Source of the DNA: Bacteroidia bacterium
GTDB lineage: Bacteria; Bacteroidota; Bacteroidia; Bacteroidales; CAJPTX01
Direction of reading: 5' to 3'
DNA: 6,999 nucleotides
Assembly (NCBI GenBank): GCA_905373625.1
Contig: CAJPTS010000097.1
Coordinates: 1 to 6,999 of the forward strand
Below the pieces are notes generated by a model, which was not told where the DNA came from, made no database searches, and was given only the letters and a program-made list of their open reading frames with translations. Made by a program: the position numbers and the translations under genes. Below are positions 5,901-6,999 of the stretch, in pieces. The number at the start of each line of letters is the position of its first letter. The stretch's first letter is position 1.

Positions 5901-6999
5901 TGAGTCTTACGTGGGCCAACTACCCCGCTATCAAGGCAAAAAGCCACATGGCATCTGAAGTGGTAAACTTCATGGTGCATAACAATTCGGGCGTAGAACA
6001 GAGAGAGGTCTCTTATTCCATCACGGTAGATGACGCCGTAGTGCATTCGGGCATCATCGATAAGATGGCGCCCTATGAGGATCGTGTAATAGAATACATG
6101 CATGATTTTACTTCTCAGACACCCCATAAATACAGAGTTCGTGTTCGTCTAGATGTCGCCAATGATGCCGATGCTACGAATAATACGGGGTCTTTTGAGG
6201 TGTATAGTATGGGTAATATCATCACTATGCCCGAAGTTACTTGGACGCAGTGGAATGGACAGTACTACCCCGATGTGCCCTATAAGAGCATTGTCTTGGA
6301 GGATGGCTTGGCAACCTTTACCGATGGACGCGGTCTGCTGGAAAACTATAATAAGGACGAGCTAGCTGTGCTGCAATTACTCCCGCGCGCCCCCAAAAAT
6401 GTTATACAAGTAACCTTCCAAGAACATGATTTGGCGCTGCAGGACACCCTTTATGTTTACACGGGCAACGTTCCAACAGATTTACGTGTACAGAAAAAAG
6501 ATGCGAAGACAACGATCTTGGGCAAAAATAGTGCGCCTCGAACCTTTGTCTCTGAAGCCGAAAATGGGGGAGTTACTTTCTATATGGTAGGAAATAATAG
6601 CCGACCTGGTGCAGGTTGGGTGGCTGAAGTGCGCGAGATCCCGATTGCGAATCAGTGGAGGCTGAAGAGTCTTACAGACATTGCAGGAGCAGATGCAAAC
6701 CATAAAAAATTACAAGTGGTGGTAGAGAATCTCGCGCCTACGCCTTTCCGTGACGTAATGCTTTACCTTGCGAAGGGCGAGAAGCGTGAGCAGGTTTTAA
6801 TACCTCTGCTTGCAGCAAAAACAGAAACTTCGTTTGTGATACCAGGAGATGAAATAGATGTTACGGCTCCCATGTATCTTGACGTAACAGCAGAGCTGGC
6901 GCGCGACGGAGATGTGTCTGACAATAAGCAGTCGCTAAGCATTAAGACTGATCCGTTCTGGGTGGGAGGACAAATAACAGATCCTGAGAACTTATATAT
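2909..6999 (+). CDS. Exported S8 (subtilisin-like) serine protease, multidomain, 3' end outside window
   Basis: This reading frame is open from ATG 2909 to the window edge: 1363 codons plus two bases. The ATG is the first after an in-frame stop at 2873-2875. Residues 1-18 form a signal peptide (hydrophobic core, LMA then Q19). Two similar beta-alpha-beta blocks, about 57-115 and 138-197, look like tandem inhibitory prodomains. The subtilase domain (about 213-505) has Asp240 (GIWDG), His268 (HGMH), oxyanion Asn371 (SCGND) and Ser443 (NGTSMSCP), so it should be active. Residues 508-638 form a KP-43-type beta-barrel (VNNLDL near 565, QPYALV at 627). Next come an Ig-like segment (639-724), a fibronectin-III-like domain (726-808), a jelly-roll-like domain (827-993), a CARDB/Ig-like domain (about 996-1099), a CUB-like region (about 1110-1245) and a second CARDB-like segment (1250 on). 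Such cargo is usually exported by type IX secretion through a C-terminal sorting domain, which would lie beyond the window. It probably degrades host or environmental proteins; the substrate is unknown. Tannerella mirolase is a comparable secreted subtilase. Confidence 0.95.
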   Translation, partial: MRQSLFLLFLCTTLHLMAQEPIRFGDSEVYLEANVTPSVRTRTTSSLDLGNPLGNKLNVLVQFDSDAIPATELAAKGVRLHDYLGSNAYYAEVNAGSVPSDFAGTGIRAVAPIRGEWKLAQGILSNTPPEWAVEGEQLKLILSWFRSVEWSQIKSILDVKAIPYRHPSDFFRTVEVSATHAQALALAECEGIVQIRWAKPPKELFNREGVRLSGGAILRQPVSLGGRGLTGKGVRIGIWDGNAGDHVDYGNRIHRLEFEVSVASTGAHGMHTTGTIIGNGLLDERGRGVAPEAEIWTSNFNRQSNRKPEEQEMQELYFAEHISLTSNSYGIRFMNFCNLEHLFSYTTLGNQDLDVLAYYVPEMTHVYSCGNDQGGCRKPFSHATNYNKNIISVAAVNQFGAMTDFSSFGPLLDGRIFPIISARGEAVYSTLDEQNYKPMNGTSMSCPMVTGHLALLTQRWMQLHGGAVPYSYFLKALIANTADDAGNPGPDFKFGFGILNAEAAVSVMEKQWYHLDELEKGATAKTQTIQVPEGVKQLRVMLCWNDPVSAATFKKGETPIVNNLDLTVVSGSNTYFPYTLDLNDPNKSAVATKANAVDNIEQVVVFNPVAGAYTINVGGQVKQEDKQPYALVWYFDYGTPSIMSPLAGDIYSPSESVYFRTENMIAPIRIEFSSDGGKQFVELGNVKACDRFTLPTDLAPCTTALVRATDAHGSVVTSGQFAIMPQVQNVKLTDVACSAEGWKLTWDAAPNAAKYEILRANLAKEDYERIAEVEAPTTEYLIPQNEVTEGRNIYAVRALSATNIAGHRSVGVLARQAVASVVKATDLPYRETFVMWNYRNGTVYKGQYLKHSQQSTPLRQGLPFGSQMFVWQGDRAADDWANPFEKRDHVGGLEVCELDLTEITEGTKLQFLLNAYMSKQAEVGDACMRLLVNGEELADVQGRKKIDGDGTTHLHAWDFSQFAGQKIRFTVEFALCNINDAGVIFYYQLQETEAKNDVSLTWANYPAIKAKSHMASEVVNFMVHNNSGVEQREVSYSITVDDAVVHSGIIDKMAPYEDRVIEYMHDFTSQTPHKYRVRVRLDVANDADATNNTGSFEVYSMGNIITMPEVTWTQWNGQYYPDVPYKSIVLEDGLATFTDGRGLLENYNKDELAVLQLLPRAPKNVIQVTFQEHDLALQDTLYVYTGNVPTDLRVQKKDAKTTILGKNSAPRTFVSEAENGGVTFYMVGNNSRPGAGWVAEVREIPIANQWRLKSLTDIAGADANHKKLQVVVENLAPTPFRDVMLYLAKGEKREQVLIPLLAAKTETSFVIPGDEIDVTAPMYLDVTAELARDGDVSDNKQSLSIKTDPFWVGGQITDPENLY

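Noticed and set aside
3065..6703. Several open frames of 60-125 codons antisense to the protease (for example 3560-3931 and 5138-5467)
   Set aside because: They lie opposite a well-supported protease gene, have no recognisable motifs, and look like antisense shadows.

Overview
The window looks like chromosome from a Bacteroidota member, most likely the Porphyromonas group. This rests on four things seen or recognised in the sequence: a DUF4271 membrane protein next to hemD and rnpA, which is a gene order I associate with this phylum; a perfect Bacteroidota-type -7 box (TAnnTTTG) in front of the operon; almost no Shine-Dalgarno sequences; and a very large secreted subtilase with the domain style of type IX secretion cargo. 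The genus is an inference from content, not from a database match.

Layout, left to right. Positions 1-187 hold two near-identical copies of a repeat of about 101 bp with internal inverted repeats. It ends exactly at the stop codon of the first gene. Positions 183-2637 are a tight four-gene operon on the minus strand, transcribed in the order DUF4271 membrane protein, hemD, rnpA, yidD. The genes are separated by 21 and 6 bases, and the last pair overlaps by 17 bases. Positions 2638-2908 are a divergent intergenic region with a good promoter for the operon, a weak candidate promoter for the rightward gene, and a short inverted copy of the repeat core. Positions 2909-6999 are one huge rightward gene that runs off the window: at least 1363 residues of an exported S8 serine protease with a complete catalytic triad followed by a string of beta-sandwich domains.

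How the genes relate. rnpA (tRNA 5' maturation) and yidD (membrane-protein insertion) are neighbours in most bacteria. Here they sit behind hemD and a phylum-restricted membrane protein instead of behind rpmH. The operon carries two RNA hairpins that I could read directly. One covers the hemD stop codon and pairs with the ribosome-binding sequence of rnpA. The other is a perfect 9-bp stem inside the first twenty codons of rnpA. Together they suggest that rnpA translation is coupled to hemD or otherwise tuned at the RNA level. The protease is transcribed divergently and has no evident functional link to the operon.

I do not see a new defence, mobile or biosynthetic system. The most unusual signals are the rnpA-proximal RNA structures and the dispersed hairpin repeat that brackets the operon.
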